NCBI GenBank assembly: GCA_002105175.1
Contig: MCGE01000044.1
Location: forward strand, 124,001 to 188,000
Source of the DNA: Absidia repens
Taxonomy: Eukaryota; Mucoromycota; Mucoromycetes; Mucorales; Cunninghamellaceae
Direction of reading: 5' to 3'
Length of the DNA: 64,000 nucleotides
Part shown: in pieces, positions 47,094 through 58,444 of the stretch
How positions within the stretch are numbered: position 1 is the stretch's first letter
How the letters are laid out: each line of letters begins with the position of its first letter
Notes under the pieces: generated by a model
What the model was told of the DNA's origin: nothing
Seen by the model: only the letters and a program-made list of their open reading frames with translations
Database searches by the model: none
Made by a program: the position numbers and the translations under genes

Positions 47094-47699
47094 GCGAGAA
47101 ACTCGAAAAGAATATACCGCCTCGCTTACATCCAATTGTCTTTTGTAGTTTCTGCCGAAGAAATCCAACGACTTTACAAACGATTTATGAAATTAGACAA
47201 GGACAATTCTGGGTCAATTGATAAGGAGGAATTTGTGTCCATTCCACAGATTGCCAATAATCCTTTGGGGTCTCGGTTGATCGCTATTTTTGATGAAGAC
47301 GGTGGCGGCGATGTCGATTTTCACGAGTTTATTAAAGGTTTGAGTGCATTCAGTGCTCGAGGGAATAAACGTGAAAAATTGGAATGTAAGTATATATATA
47401 TATATATATATATAGGGAGAGAGAGGGAAAGAGAGAAATGGTACACTAACCACTTTTATATAGTTGCATTCAAGGTGTATGATATGGATCGGGATGGGTT
47501 TATTTCCAATGGTGAACTCTTTTTGGTTCTCAAGATGATGGTGGGCAACAATTTGAAGGACAATCAATTACAGCAAATTGTCGATAAGACGATCATGGAG
47601 GCAGACAAGGACATGGACGGAAAAATTAGTTTTGATGAATTTTTGATCATGGTGGAAAACACGGATGTCGCCAACAAGATGACTTTGGAAACCTTTTAA
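47000..47699 (+). CDS. CNB1: Calcineurin regulatory subunit B
   Basis: Three exons (47000-47048, 47149-47385, 47464-47699) give 173 residues, the normal family length (about 170-175). The start MGQSGS is a myristoylation signal. Four EF hands follow: [36 protein letters not shown] and [12 protein letters not shown], all with good Ca-binding residues. The C terminus is NKMTLETF. The protein binds the catalytic A subunit and makes phosphatase activity Ca2+-dependent; in Mucorales it affects morphology and stress responses (family knowledge). Intron 1 carries a 27-A tract and intron 2 a (TA)n repeat. Confidence 0.97.
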
Positions 47700-48315
47700 T
47701 GATAGTGAATTAATCCTCTCTCTTCTCGCTCCTCCATTTATTTATTTATTTTGTATTTTATCGTATATATTATATATATATTTTATAGTATAATCTTATG
47801 TAATCATCCCATCGTTTGAGGTCCATCCTCCTATTCTAGTTTACTGCCATCCCACAACTTCCCCTCCCCTCCCCTTCTTTCTCTTGTCATGCATTGATCG
47901 ATCCATTGCCACATTCACATTCTATTCTGCATGAAAAATGACATTTTTTGTCCTCTGTTGTTCCCTTCATCCCCTTTTTTTGTGTCACATCATTCCCCTA
48001 CCTTTACCATCAACATTTTTTTAATAAAAACAATCCTTTTATATGTATAATATATATGCACAAAGACTTTATTGAGAAAATAAATAAATAACAAAACGCG
48101 TGTATATGTGTCAATATGTGTCAGGGTGTAAGGGTGTGTTTGGCAGAGTAGGCGGGTGCATTGTGTGTCAAAAAAAGTACTATACTAAAAAGAATCAATA
48201 TAAACAAAAAAAAAAAATCAAGATAATAACTATATATACAACTAATAAACATAAAGAAGGTATCCAGTCAATCATTAAAACGGTAAGTTGCTGTGTCATC
48301 CAGTTTTTTTTTTTG
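47700..48315. other. Convergent 3' region
   Basis: T/C-rich 3' UTR of CNB1 with TTTAATAAAAAC near 48020, then (TA)n and AAATAAATAA near 48080. No gene seen. Confidence 0.5.
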
Positions 48316-48496
48316 TCATGCCATGACTTGAACATGCTGTTGCGTGTCCAAAGGATCATCATAGCCATCCTCATCGTCATCATCCACAATAATGATTTCT
48401 TCATCGTCCTCATCGTCGTCGTCGCCTTGAACATCCTCCTTGTCAGCCACTAAAAAGCGATGATGATGAAGGAGAGCATGGGTGTGGTTGTCACTG

Positions 48497-48527
<31 letters not shown>

Positions 48528-48951
48528 CATTCTCTTCGTCCGTATCATCATCGTATGGATCTTGTTCAAGTGTCAAAGCCAAAACCAGTGCGTCGTCGTC
48601 GTCTTCCTCATCATCTTCCTGGGAGTCAAAAAAGATATCATCCAGTTCACCATCGGCTTCACATTGGGCCACCAAATCTTCAAGCCATGACATAAGACAC
48701 CGTTCGCTTTCATCCTTGACAAGTTGGCCTTCTTCATTCGTTGTATCCGACGACAGTTCATCGATCTGTAACATGAGCACCTTGAATGTTTCCATCACCT
48801 CTGCAGAGATTTCACCCGTCGAAGGCGTCGACTTGATCTCGGAAAGCACGCGAGTCAACGACGTCAACAGATCAGTATCGGGGCACCACCGTTTTTCACT
48901 GGAAACTAATGCTTCTTCTGGAGACTCAGGACTGGATCGATGTCGTTTCAT
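48316..48951 (-). CDS. Highly acidic poly-Asp protein, unknown function
   Basis: Single-exon frame of 211 residues. The N terminus is basic (MKRHRSSPESPEE). A plausible folded part covers about 25-110 (DLLTSLTRVLSEIKSTPS, VMETFKVLMLQIDEL, RCLMSWLEDLVAQCEADG). The rest is Asp/Glu-dominated, with a run of about ten Asp and several DDDED blocks, ending TQQHVQVMA. No domain recognised. Such tails occur in histone- or ribosome-associated proteins, but function cannot be assigned. The antisense frame here is a Ser-rich shadow of the Asp codons (GAT/ATC) and is not annotated. Confidence 0.7.
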
Positions 48952-49413
48952 GTGGCCAAATGATCGGGAGATTGGGGTTGGGTTGGGGTCGTCGTTCGAG
49001 GAGTGTTAGAGCGTAAAATAATCCAAGATCAAGAAAGTGTGTGTGTGTGTGTGTGTGTGTTATAGGATGATCTTCCTGTGCAATATCAAGTCAACCAATG
49101 CGTATATATGTATTGTGTGTGTATGTGTGTGTTTTGGGGAGGGCGAAAGAGAAGGGGGAAGGAGGGCTTTTTTTTTTTGTTTGAAAGGAAAAAAAAATCA
49201 AGGCGGCGGTTTAAAACCTCCAATTGGCCTGCTTGGATCAAAAGATGGTTATCATCACACTACTCTGTCTATGTCGATCATCCCATTTATTTTTCGCTAT
49301 CATACAGAAGGACCCTGCCTCCCTCCAAAAAAAAAAACTGCTTTATTTTTTTATTTTATTTTCAATGAGGGAAATGATCATCGCGTTGGTGGAACCAAAA
49401 AAAATAATCATCA
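48952..49413. other. Intergenic with (GT)n repeat
   Basis: A (GT) dinucleotide run at about 49037-49060 and another near 49115-49131, then A/T runs (49169-49177, 49326-49336). No gene; plus-strand frames translate the dinucleotide repeat. Confidence 0.45.
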
Positions 49414-50531
49414 TCAAGGACAGTGTCTTTCGGTCATCAAGCCATCATGCGTTGTGCTAGGATGAATGACTGCTGGCTCAAGCCCTAAATTTCCATGACC
49501 ATGCAAATGGCTAAAATTATTACTTTGGTAAGGTGGTACTGTGTTCATTGAAATAGCATCTTGTTGCTGTCGTTTTAATTCAGTAATCAAATGGTTGACA
49601 TAGTAGTGGACCGAGAAAACATATATGCCCTAAGAAAAAAAAAAAAGGAATTTGGAGTTTTTGCTTTTTTTTTTTTTTTTTTTTTTTTGTTGTTGTTGTT
49701 GTTGTTTGACATCATCTTTTTCTTTTCTTTACAGTGGCAATTACATCACGGCAAAGAACAGCAAATCCAGCCATGTTATTCATTCGCACTTGTAAATCAC
49801 ACACAGTGATCATCAAGCCAAGCGAGGTGAATGGACTCAGGTCCTTTTGACAGGCATCAAAGAAATGTTGACTGTTCATAAACCTATTCATTAATTGAAT
49901 TGTTTGATCACCACAGGTGAGAACAAAAAAAAAGAGCCCGGGTCTCCAAAACCAGTCTGCCACTGAAAGTTTCCGCTACAATAAAGATGGATATGAGTAA
50001 TAAAAGAAAAAGGGGGAGGGGGGGAGCAATGAGAGCGATCTTACTGTACTGATGACGATGATATCCATGATGAGGCATAATAGCATAATGATGTACACGA
50101 AAAGTTGAAATATAGCCTGCGTCATCAATGCAGCTGCAAGTTTTTTATGATGAACAGCTAAATGATGATGATAAGAACCAAAATAAAATAATGAAAACAA
50201 ATGACTTTCAATGTCACTATCCAAAATAATTACCATTGACCGCGTCGGTACCAGAATCATGTAAATTATCGAGCGTACGTAGCTAGAGATCGTTTTTTTT
50301 TAAGGAACAAAAAGGGAATGATCAGGAATGGTAATAGAATACTTTTCTGTATCTTTTTTCTTTTTTTTTCCTTTTTACAATGAAAAGAACGTTGAAGCTT
50401 AAAGCGATATACTTGCACCCAGTATAAGAATCGATCAATCTACGTCGAAGAAAAGGTATAGAGCGATGACGATCTTGTGGTAGTTGCTGTGCTGTGATCG
50501 ATGGAGGATGAAGAGTATACGGTAATGACAT
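49414..50531 (-). CDS. Multi-pass membrane protein of unknown function
   Basis: Five exons (50531-50379, 50282-50234, 50157-50045, 49975-49733, 49629-49414) give 257 residues with consistent phases. Hydrophobic segments: about 40-51 (YIALSFNVLFI), about 75-105 (TQAIFQLFVYIIMLLCLIMD), about 112-125 (WRPGLFFFVLTCG), and about 150-195 (SLGLMITVCD, then MAGFAVLCRDVIATGIYVF). The N terminus contains a basic FLRRRLIDSYTGCKY. The C-terminal tail is polar and His/Pro-rich (QSNNFSHLHGHGNLGLEPA). I do not recognise the family; a PQ-loop/MARVEL-like or fungal-specific membrane protein is possible. The last intron holds a 20+ A tract. Confidence 0.65.
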
Positions 50532-50999
50532 GGAGAAGAGAAAAAATGGGGAGGAAACAAAAAAGAAAATACTTTGTGTGTTCAATCTCGATTTTCCTTT
50601 ATTTTTCGGAAGATTTTTATCTTGTATCTTTTTACAACAGGCGCGATTATATTCAAATACCGTCTCTCATATCGGGATTCCTTGTACTTTATGCTAGACT
50701 ATTGTTTTTGTTACTATGTGGCACTAAAAATGCATTAACACACATACACATACACAAAAAGAAAAAGCTCTGCACATATCATGCACCACGCAGAATCCGA
50801 GTATATTTAAAGATATTGTTTAGTTTACTGAAGAAGATTTAATAATGACAATATAGGCACTACATCAACTACTACTTCTAGTAAAGGGAAGCAAAGGGGA
50901 TGCTATGACCAATAATATATGTAATTGACGAGGTGGTTATAGAAGTTGACCATGAAACCAAGAAGCTTTTTATATATTTTTATCTCACTTATCTTGCAC
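50532..50999. other. Intergenic, no gene seen
   Basis: Upstream of the membrane protein gene. A 113-codon plus-strand frame (50501-50842) overlaps the gene start and reads Arg/Lys/Phe/Leu-rich A/T sequence; not supported. Confidence 0.4.
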
Positions 51000-51640
51000 C
51001 ACCATTGTTGTCAATGCTGTGCTAACAGACCATATTTTATATCGTTTTGCCGATGGTCCCTCATCATAACTAAAAAAGGGTTTACATGTACCAATGACAC
51101 ATTGGTGTGAACTCTTTTTTACTACAGTTATAGTCCACATATCCAATTTATTTTCTCACGTAGCCATACACATACCCACGCCAAGTAAATCTTTTTCTTT
51201 CTACAAGCATATATATCCACTGAGAACACAATTAAACAAACGAGACATTCTAATGGTAAATAGACAAGACGTATTTTATTCAGATATATATATATATATA
51301 TATATAAACTAACTAGGTCATGCTAATATTAAACTAGTCTAATGACCGTTCCATAACAAGGATCTAACGGAGGTCTCCAAATCCTAGATCCAAATTGTCA
51401 GGGTTTCCCCATGCTGTTTGTTTTGCATTTTTCAAAATGCCCCTAATTCAAGTACTAACACTAATCCAAGATCATTCCCACCGTCATTGAAGCATCCGTG
51501 AAGAAAAAAGGGGAAGAGAAAGAAATATGCCGCCAGAAAAAAAGAAAAAATTTAAAGAGGGGAGGGGGATTTCAAACTCCTAAGGGAGTGGCTCAAGCCA
51601 ATAAAATTTGTTGAAGAATTTGTCCACTCTTTAGTTCTCG
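51000..51640 (-). repeat. Dispersed intergenic element, copy 5 (most diverged)
   Basis: On the minus strand the core at about 51335-51475 still shows GATCTTGGATTAGTGTTAGT, AGCATGGGGAAACCCT and GTCATTAGACTAGTTT, and AATAAAATACGTC follows at about 51272. The CACGTG box is lost and the 3' half is hard to align, so the lower boundary is uncertain. Confidence 0.55.
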
Positions 51641-52753
51641 TAAGCAAATGAATGCCGAGAGTGTATAAATTGAGTTATTGTTCATCTTCGTTTTATTTCT
51701 TCAATAAAAACCGTTTTAAACCAATCAATTCTCCTATACTCCCCTGACTTTTTTTCTGGCTGTGTGGAGCGGGTCTGAGTAGTATGATGGTGGTGTTTCT
51801 TCAGAATGGAATGGTACAGAATACATAAATATCATATGGTTAACAAGAAATGCTCGCACCGGAGAAATCAAGATGCAATTGGAGCCCTGCCGTAGCACGA
51901 TTGATTTGGAGCAAAATACTGCATGAAATTGATAGAACAACTCAAAAAAGGATCAGTTCCCTTTGATGAGGTAACTACTTGGCGCAATTCAAATGACTAT
52001 GTAGAGCAGGCAAATGATAAATAACATAGAGAATGATTCAGTACATTTGCTATGAAACGATCTTGCGTCATGGTGAGGAAAAAGGTGCCATATTGGAAAA
52101 GTATGGGCTCCAATTTCAATGATCTGGTAGTTTGGGAAAGCCAAGACTGTCGCTCGCCTAATATATTAAATCTAAATATCCCGCAAACCGGAAAGTTCAC
52201 ATGCATGAAAAAACAATACTATTTTCAAACCCAGGAAAATTGTTTCTCCGGCAGTTGGTTTTTATTTTATCCTGAAATATACTTGAAGGAACAAAGTTTT
52301 CATTATTGACCATTTACCATCATAAACAATTCATTTCAAGGCTATATGCTAAATTGTGTAGTTTAGTTTTTACTATTATTCTCAGTAGAAAAACATTTTT
52401 ATTTTTGCCATGGTCTTTTTTTTGATAGGCTTATTATCCAGATGTATCTCTAATTTTAAAATTTATGTATCCTATCGGCTGGATATTATAGATCTATATC
52501 TATATATATGTATATATAACGCGGATAATAGAAAATGATATAATCACTAAAAGCATGACGATAAAAGGGTAGTTCAGTAATATTACAGTATCTTTTTGTT
52601 TTGAAATTTTTGTTTGTATTTTACGGAACTAGGCCAACATCCTCGGCTCATTCCACCTTTTCCGGGGAAGAGAAGGGACAAAAATCATCAAAAAGAAAGC
52701 AATAGCTTAGCATCTACCTTTTTCTTTTATTAATTTTGCGAGAAAAAAAAAAG
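51641..52753. other. Intergenic, no gene seen
   Basis: AT-rich. Contains TTCAATAAAAACC (51700), (TATA)n near 52498-52518 and several frames of 60-85 codons with no recognisable features. T/C-rich leader (52722-52735) precedes the next gene. Confidence 0.4.
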
Positions 52754-53395
52754 ATGGACTTAGAGTCTCCATGGTCTGACTTTTATGATCTACTACTTCA
52801 AGACGAAACGTCGCACAGTGAAACGGTAAAAGCTTAAAAAAAAATCCAGGTGGGAGTATTTATCAATTTCTATCGATAGGAAGATGAGTGGACATCAGTG
52901 CAAAAGACGGCTCGAGGACAGATTGAATGTCAATCCATGTCAACGACGATGGATGATACGGCTCCAGTAGATCCTGAATTCCAGACGTTTGTGAACCAAG
53001 TGCTGGCTACCGTCAGTAGCAGTCCTCCAGTATCACAGAGGCATTATCATTTCCATCATCATAATCATCGCTCAGAAAAATCGCCATCTTCGAACTGGAC
53101 TCGGAAAACCGACACCACCACTGCTACCACCTCCTCGAATCCGTTGTCACCTCATGAGGATCCAAAAAAGACATTCCCTATTATGCCAGGTACTTTTATT
53201 AACAAAAAAAATCCTCTGTGCCCATATGCGACGGCCAGCGAGTCACCGTCAAAAGGCTCCCTTTCTACCGCTACTAATACTAATACTGCTGCTAATACTA
53301 CTACCACTACCACAACACGATTTATGGATATTCATGCATGGATCACATCCATAGCGTTTTTGGCCCACCTGTTGCTTCTTTGGTTCCGACCATAA
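52754..53395 (+). CDS. Tail-anchored membrane protein, unknown function
   Basis: Exons 52754-52825 and 52880-53395 give 195 residues. The N terminus is acidic (MDLESPWSDFYDLLLQDE). The middle is Ser/Thr/His-r­ich (RHYHFHHHNHR, then TATNTNTAANTTTTTTT). A single hydrophobic segment at the very C terminus (HAWITSIAFLAHLLLLWFRP) leaves two residues outside. This is the layout of a tail-anchored protein of the ER or outer mitochondrial membrane, with the bulk in the cytosol. No domain recognised. The intron is short with donor GTAAAA and acceptor GATAG. Confidence 0.7.
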
Positions 53396-53675
53396 AGTCA
53401 AACAAAAAAAAAATTATATATTTTCTCAAAATAAATAACAATAAACACAGTATACTTGATTTGTAATAAAAGGGGTATTATTACTCAAACGCTGAGCAAT
53501 CGATCAGTTTTTTTTTTTTTTTTTTTTTTTTTCTTTTTTTTTTTGGTGATTGACTCCTCAGCACATAGCGGGTACTTGATTGGGGCAGATCGCTAGGGCC
53601 ATTTTTAATTAAAAATCCGCACCATTTTCCACAAAATTTTTGTCGCATCCCCCCCATTTTTTTCTTTTCTTCTTT

Positions 53676-56531
53676 ATGTCTCACCTGTTACCGATCAATA
53701 AAAAAGAGTTTTATATTGACCTACATGAAAGTCGTTATTACTTCCCCGGTGATCTTTTAAAAGGTATGTATGTATATTCGATACTAGGAAACCCAAAAGG
53801 TATTCACACACCCTTACTATTATTATTAGGCACGGTGGTATTAAATCTAGGAAAACCAACAAAGACCAACCATATTCGTATTACGTTCACTGGTACGGTG
53901 CAAGCAGATGGGTCGACAGCACAGGTACTGAATACTTCATGGTGTTTGGCAACATCTCCTCTCAATGATGGGAAACCGTATTTGTTACAAGCTCAAACGC
54001 ATCGTCTTCCTTTTGAATTCAGATTGCCAAACGATGATGATACGAAACTGCCCAGCTCTCTCAAGGTAAAAGTGAAAACCTTAATTCCTTTTAATATATT
54101 AGTTTGCTCACTTTCAGAGTTTTGATTGGATAGTTATCATCGTCGATGGGCGTGAAATATATGATTACAGCCGTCCATGATCGTCCGTTTGTACCTGAAC
54201 GTCTCTGTAGTGTCGTTAAAAAGGAAATCCGGGTATTGGAGCGCATTGATATCTCTCAACCAAAATATGGTGCACGGGGCTATGTTGACAAGGATGTGCG
54301 TGTGTTTGGCAACCTTCCTATTTCGGATGACAAAGTCCATTTGTCTCTCACGTTACCTCGTTATGCCGTTGTCAGAGGTAAAAGAAACTCTATAGGAAAA
54401 CGAGAGTCTGGGTGACTCATCTCTTTCTCTTTTTCTTTCTTTCTGTAGGTGATATTCTACCATTGGATATTCATATCAAGCATTATAGAAAACTTGTTCG
54501 TGTGGATGGCATCAAGGTGCATCTTCTTCGACGGGTTTACGCTGGCAAAAATAGGTAACAATAGAGAATTAGAGTAGCTGGTCTTCATTTTACTGATACC
54601 TCGTTCTTCTTGTTAGGCGAAAGTTAGACGAACGCAAATCCATCAAATCAAACACATTGTCTATCGATATCACCCCCAGTAATGGATTTGAACAAACGAT
54701 CAGCACCAAGCTCCTTGTGCCTACCAACACCCCGCCCACTCTTTCTCAAAACGGTCGTATTTTGGCGGTGGAATATGCGGTGCGTGCGGTGATCAATATC
54801 AATGACTCGTACGCCATCTATCGAAAGAATCACGTCAAATTGGAATCCTCTGTGGTCATCGGCACCTATCCAGAACCAAATCTCTCCATTGACGACGACG
54901 ACGACAACGACAACGACGATGGTGTGGTGACTGTAGAGGGGTCGGAGGATATTGACGGATCAGACGATGACGGCGACGACGAAGAAGAGGAAGAAGTGGA
55001 AGTTGCGAAAGATGATAACCTTATCAACAACAATACACCAATTACCTCTTCTAATCAATCATTATCATCATCATCATCAACAATGTCGGCAGCGGCGCAT
55101 GTCATCGAGCCGCCAGCTATGCGTCATCATTCTTCGACAGCAGCTATTCAGCAACCATCCACACCGAAACAACAACACCAACGCGATCCACGACATTCAT
55201 TATCACAGCAACTATCGTCTTCATCATTAACGGTGGTGGATCCCACAACGCCTCCATTGTCTAATCAACCACCATTGACACCACCGAAACAGCAGCAGCA
55301 TCAACAACAACAACGTGACCCAAGGCATTTGTTATCACATCACCAACGACAACAGTCATCTTCTTCAGTGACTATTGTGGATCCCACAACGCCTCCATTG
55401 TCTAATCAACAACCGCCGATACCACCGAAACCGCAACAGCAACAGCGGGATCCAAGATATTCATTATTACATCAACAGCAACAATCATCATCTTCTTCAT
55501 TAACTGTCGTGGATCCCACAACTGCTTCAATGTCTATTCAACAACAGCACCAGTCGTTGACAACGGTGGATCCAACAGTAACCAAGGACCAATACCAGCG
55601 TAATCCAAGACATTCGTTACCACAACAACATCAATCATCGTCTTCATCGTTAACGGTAGTGGATCCTACTGCACCCTCGGTATCTATTCAAACTGGGCAC
55701 CGACACTCCAATCTTCCACGACAACCATCTTCATCAGCCTTAATTGTCGATACTACCAGTTCAACGCACGATCAACGTCGACACACTCAGTATCATGCAC
55801 CACCATCTCTTCATACTTCTTCGTCATCGTCAACATCGATGCACAGGTATTCTATGCAACAAGGCGGGTCGGCGAGTGTCATTGATCCAACGACATTAAC
55901 TTCAAAGCACAACATCAGCGGCATCAACACGCCGGTCTTGCATCGCAATGAATCCACGATCTCAACACTCTCTTCACTGTCTTCCACATCTTCACGGTCG
56001 TCGTCTTCTGGGGGCAGTAGTAGCGCGATGTTGGTGGAACCGTCATCTGCAGCAACCAAGCGATATGATCCCGCCAAATTGATGATGAAACCCGACCGCA
56101 ACAACTCTGTGGCATCCATCTTTACACCCACGTCACCAATGGCAAGTATGCCCGATATTACCGCTTATGTGCCATCCAAATCATCTGGTCAACAACAAAA
56201 GAAACGCCCGCCACTCCATCTCAACCCCATTGCCACCAATATCACCACGCCTTTGTCCCCCCATACACACGCATACCCACCAGCAACAACATCAACGCCT
56301 TTATCACCCGCAGCAACAACCGTCTCTCCTGGAGGTTTTGTTGTGCCCATGCCTACTCATACCCAGCAACAGCCAGCTTTGTATCATCCTCCTTTGCCAC
56401 CACGACGACCTTCATCACAGCAGCAGCAGCAGCACCGTTCTTCGTTCCATTATTATCAACAGCCTCAGCCTCAGCAACACCAATATCCAGCATCCAGTCC
56501 GTCGTATTCTTCCACGTCGCCTTGGCCTTAG
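53676..56531 (+). CDS. Alpha-arrestin (ART-type trafficking adaptor) with repeat-rich tail
   Basis: Five exons (53676-53763, 53830-54065, 54134-54377, 54449-54554, 54617-56531) give 862 residues. The N-terminal arrestin fold covers about 8-300: FYIDLHESRYYFPGDLLKG, THRLPFEFRLP, KYMITAVHDRPF, then the arrestin C domain with LTLPRYAVVRGDILPLDIHI and LLVPTNTPPTLSQNGRILAV, VEYAVRAVI. The remaining 500+ residues are low complexity, including about five imperfect repeats built on RDPRHSL - SSSSLTVVDPTTPPLSNQ - PPKQQQ. Family knowledge: alpha-arrestins recruit Rsp5/Nedd4 ligases to plasma-membrane transporters through PPxY motifs. I found no PPxY in the tail. An acidic tract (residues ~300-345) follows the arrestin fold. 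Confidence 0.9.
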
Positions 56532-57360
56532 ACATATATATATATATATATATTATATAGTAGTAGTAGTCGTAGTAGTAGTATTAATGTAGTCCTATTA
56601 GTCGTAGCTTTAGTTTACCTAATTTAGTGATAACACCTCGTTTATTAGACAGTCCTTAATAAATATCCCGCTTTTTTTATTTTTGAAAAAAACACTATGT
56701 CTTCTGACTTTTTATGAGAAGAGTGCTAGAACAACGTTGTCACACATTGTGTGTGTGTGTGTGTGTAGTGTGTGGTATGTGGTATGTGGTTTTGGAGTCT
56801 GTGGTGACAAAAGACAATCTATAATACAAAAGAAATAAAAAGAGTGGCAGGGTTCACATACACTGCATAAAAACCAAAAAGAAAAGTAGTAAAGCAATAA
56901 CACTTTATTCTAGTCTAAGCATTCTGTGCTACATCTAATCTACTGTACGGGGTGTATGCTATTTCTATGTATGGGATGTTATATAAGCGAAACTAGCAAA
57001 CTATACATATATATACATATTGAGGATCACCTAGCCAAACAAACGATACTGCGATCCTTTGGTTTTGCGTGTAAAAAAAAAAAAAAATAGTCCAATGAGA
57101 GCTGCGGAATCATCACTATAGCTGTAGATCGAAAATGATGGGGGATGATGGATTTGCCGAAACAAGGCTTCCGCATTCCGAGGCCGGGGGTCAAAATGGG
57201 CGGACATCGAAAAAAGCATTACAAAAAAGATGTGTGTGTGGTGTGTAGTGTGTTGGGGGATAAAAAAAAAAAAAAAGGATATAAAAAATCTTTTTTTCTG
57301 TATTTTTCTTTTTTTTCCTTCACACATACTTCTTAACACCACAACTACTGATACAAACAA
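56532..57360. other. Intergenic with GT/TA microsatellites
   Basis: (TA)n at 56537-56555, (TAG)n at 56562-56584, polyadenylation signal TTAATAAATATC near 56658, (GT)n at 56749-56766. No gene; minus-strand frames are not supported. Confidence 0.45.
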
Positions 57361-57907
57361 ATGAGAGTCGTTACAGCATCAGATCAAGAATCAGCTTCAA
57401 ACTATGCCATGAAAGGATTTGCTATTGGGATTGCTCAATGGGCCACGGTGGGTATTTTTGCCTCTGGATTACTATATGCATTTGCTCCTTGGTATCGACG
57501 CACTCAAACAGTGAATAAGGTAAGTAATGCCCCCCCTCCTCATACACACCACCACCTGAAAAAAAAAGAAAAGAAAGGGAGATGATGTTGGCTGAAGAAA
57601 AAGATCCATCCCTGATTATTTTATTATATACATTTGTGGATTTAGTTTTATATTGTGATGTGCTTTGGTCTTGGTGGCGGTGCTTATAAAAGTAAGTATA
57701 AACAACCACCATTAAAAATAGTGTATGTTTGTCAGCGACTGACCGTATCTATTGTGTGTATGTATAGGTGACAGATACATGGTGAATTATGAACGACGTG
57801 GTCGTGCGGAAATGCTGGATGCGGAAACTCGACGAAGATACGATTTGATTTACGGTGGCAAGAGCGATGAACAGGAAGAAGCCAAAAAGGTCTCTGCGTC
57901 GACTTGA
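57361..57907 (+). CDS. Small two-TM protein, mitochondrial Rcf2/HIG1-like in outline
   Basis: Exons 57361-57519, 57646-57691 and 57768-57907 give 114 residues. TM1 is about 17-42 (KGFAIGIAQWATVGIFASGL). A basic WYRRTQTVNK loop follows, then a short TM2 at about 54-68 (FYIVMCFGLGGGAYKSDRYM). The soluble tail is NYERRGRAEMLDAETRRRYD. The order small-residue-rich helix, basic loop, second helix ending in (S/A)DR recalls the N-terminal half of Rcf2 and HIG1-type proteins of respiratory supercomplexes. That is a by-eye resemblance, not a firm assignment. Splicing is well supported, with the middle exon only 46 nt. Confidence 0.75.
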
Positions 57908-58444
57908 AAAAACCAAAATCAAAACCACGCATGGATTTAGTTTTTTTTTTTTTTTTTTATATATATATGTATACTTTTGGAAATAGAATAAAGCATCTTG
58001 TTTGATTTGTAGTTTGTGTGGTATGGGTATGGGTATGGGTATAGTGTTACTGGGATCAATGCTGACGGGAATTCAAAAACTGGGTTCTCAGAAGAAACGG
58101 ATGAACCCAATTTGATTTATACGGATAGATATACAGTATAGTGTGTGTGCGTAAATGTAGAATATCTTGAGAGGTGAAGAAAGTTACATGTATAGAATTA
58201 GCGAATAGTGATTGTCCCAGAGCCTTGGCTTGTTTTGCCAATCCTTATTTTTTTTAGTGCTCGGCGCCAAAAGTCATGTGCCGAGCAAAAAGCAACATAT
58301 AAATAAAACCTTTATGCCGGCCGCTGTCTTCTGTTTCTTTTTCTGTTTCTTCTCTCACCTTTTTTTTTTTTTTTTTTTTTCCTGTCTTTTTCTTTTCTTC
58401 CCTTCTATTTATTATAATTTACTCTCTCTCTCTCTTTTGACAAC
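57908..58444. other. Intergenic with GTATGG repeat and TATA box
   Basis: A GTATGG hexamer repeated about four times (58020-58043). The 3' UTR signal GAATAAAGC lies near 57985. CATATAAATAAAA at about 58293 may be the TATA box of the EEP gene (ATG 58445), followed by a T/C-rich leader. No gene. Confidence 0.5.

Noticed and set aside
48482..49009. 175-codon Ser-rich plus-strand frame
   Set aside because: Mirror of the Asp/Glu-rich minus-strand gene (GAT/GAC read as ATC/GTC/TCA). The minus frame has the sensible N-terminal head and single-exon structure.
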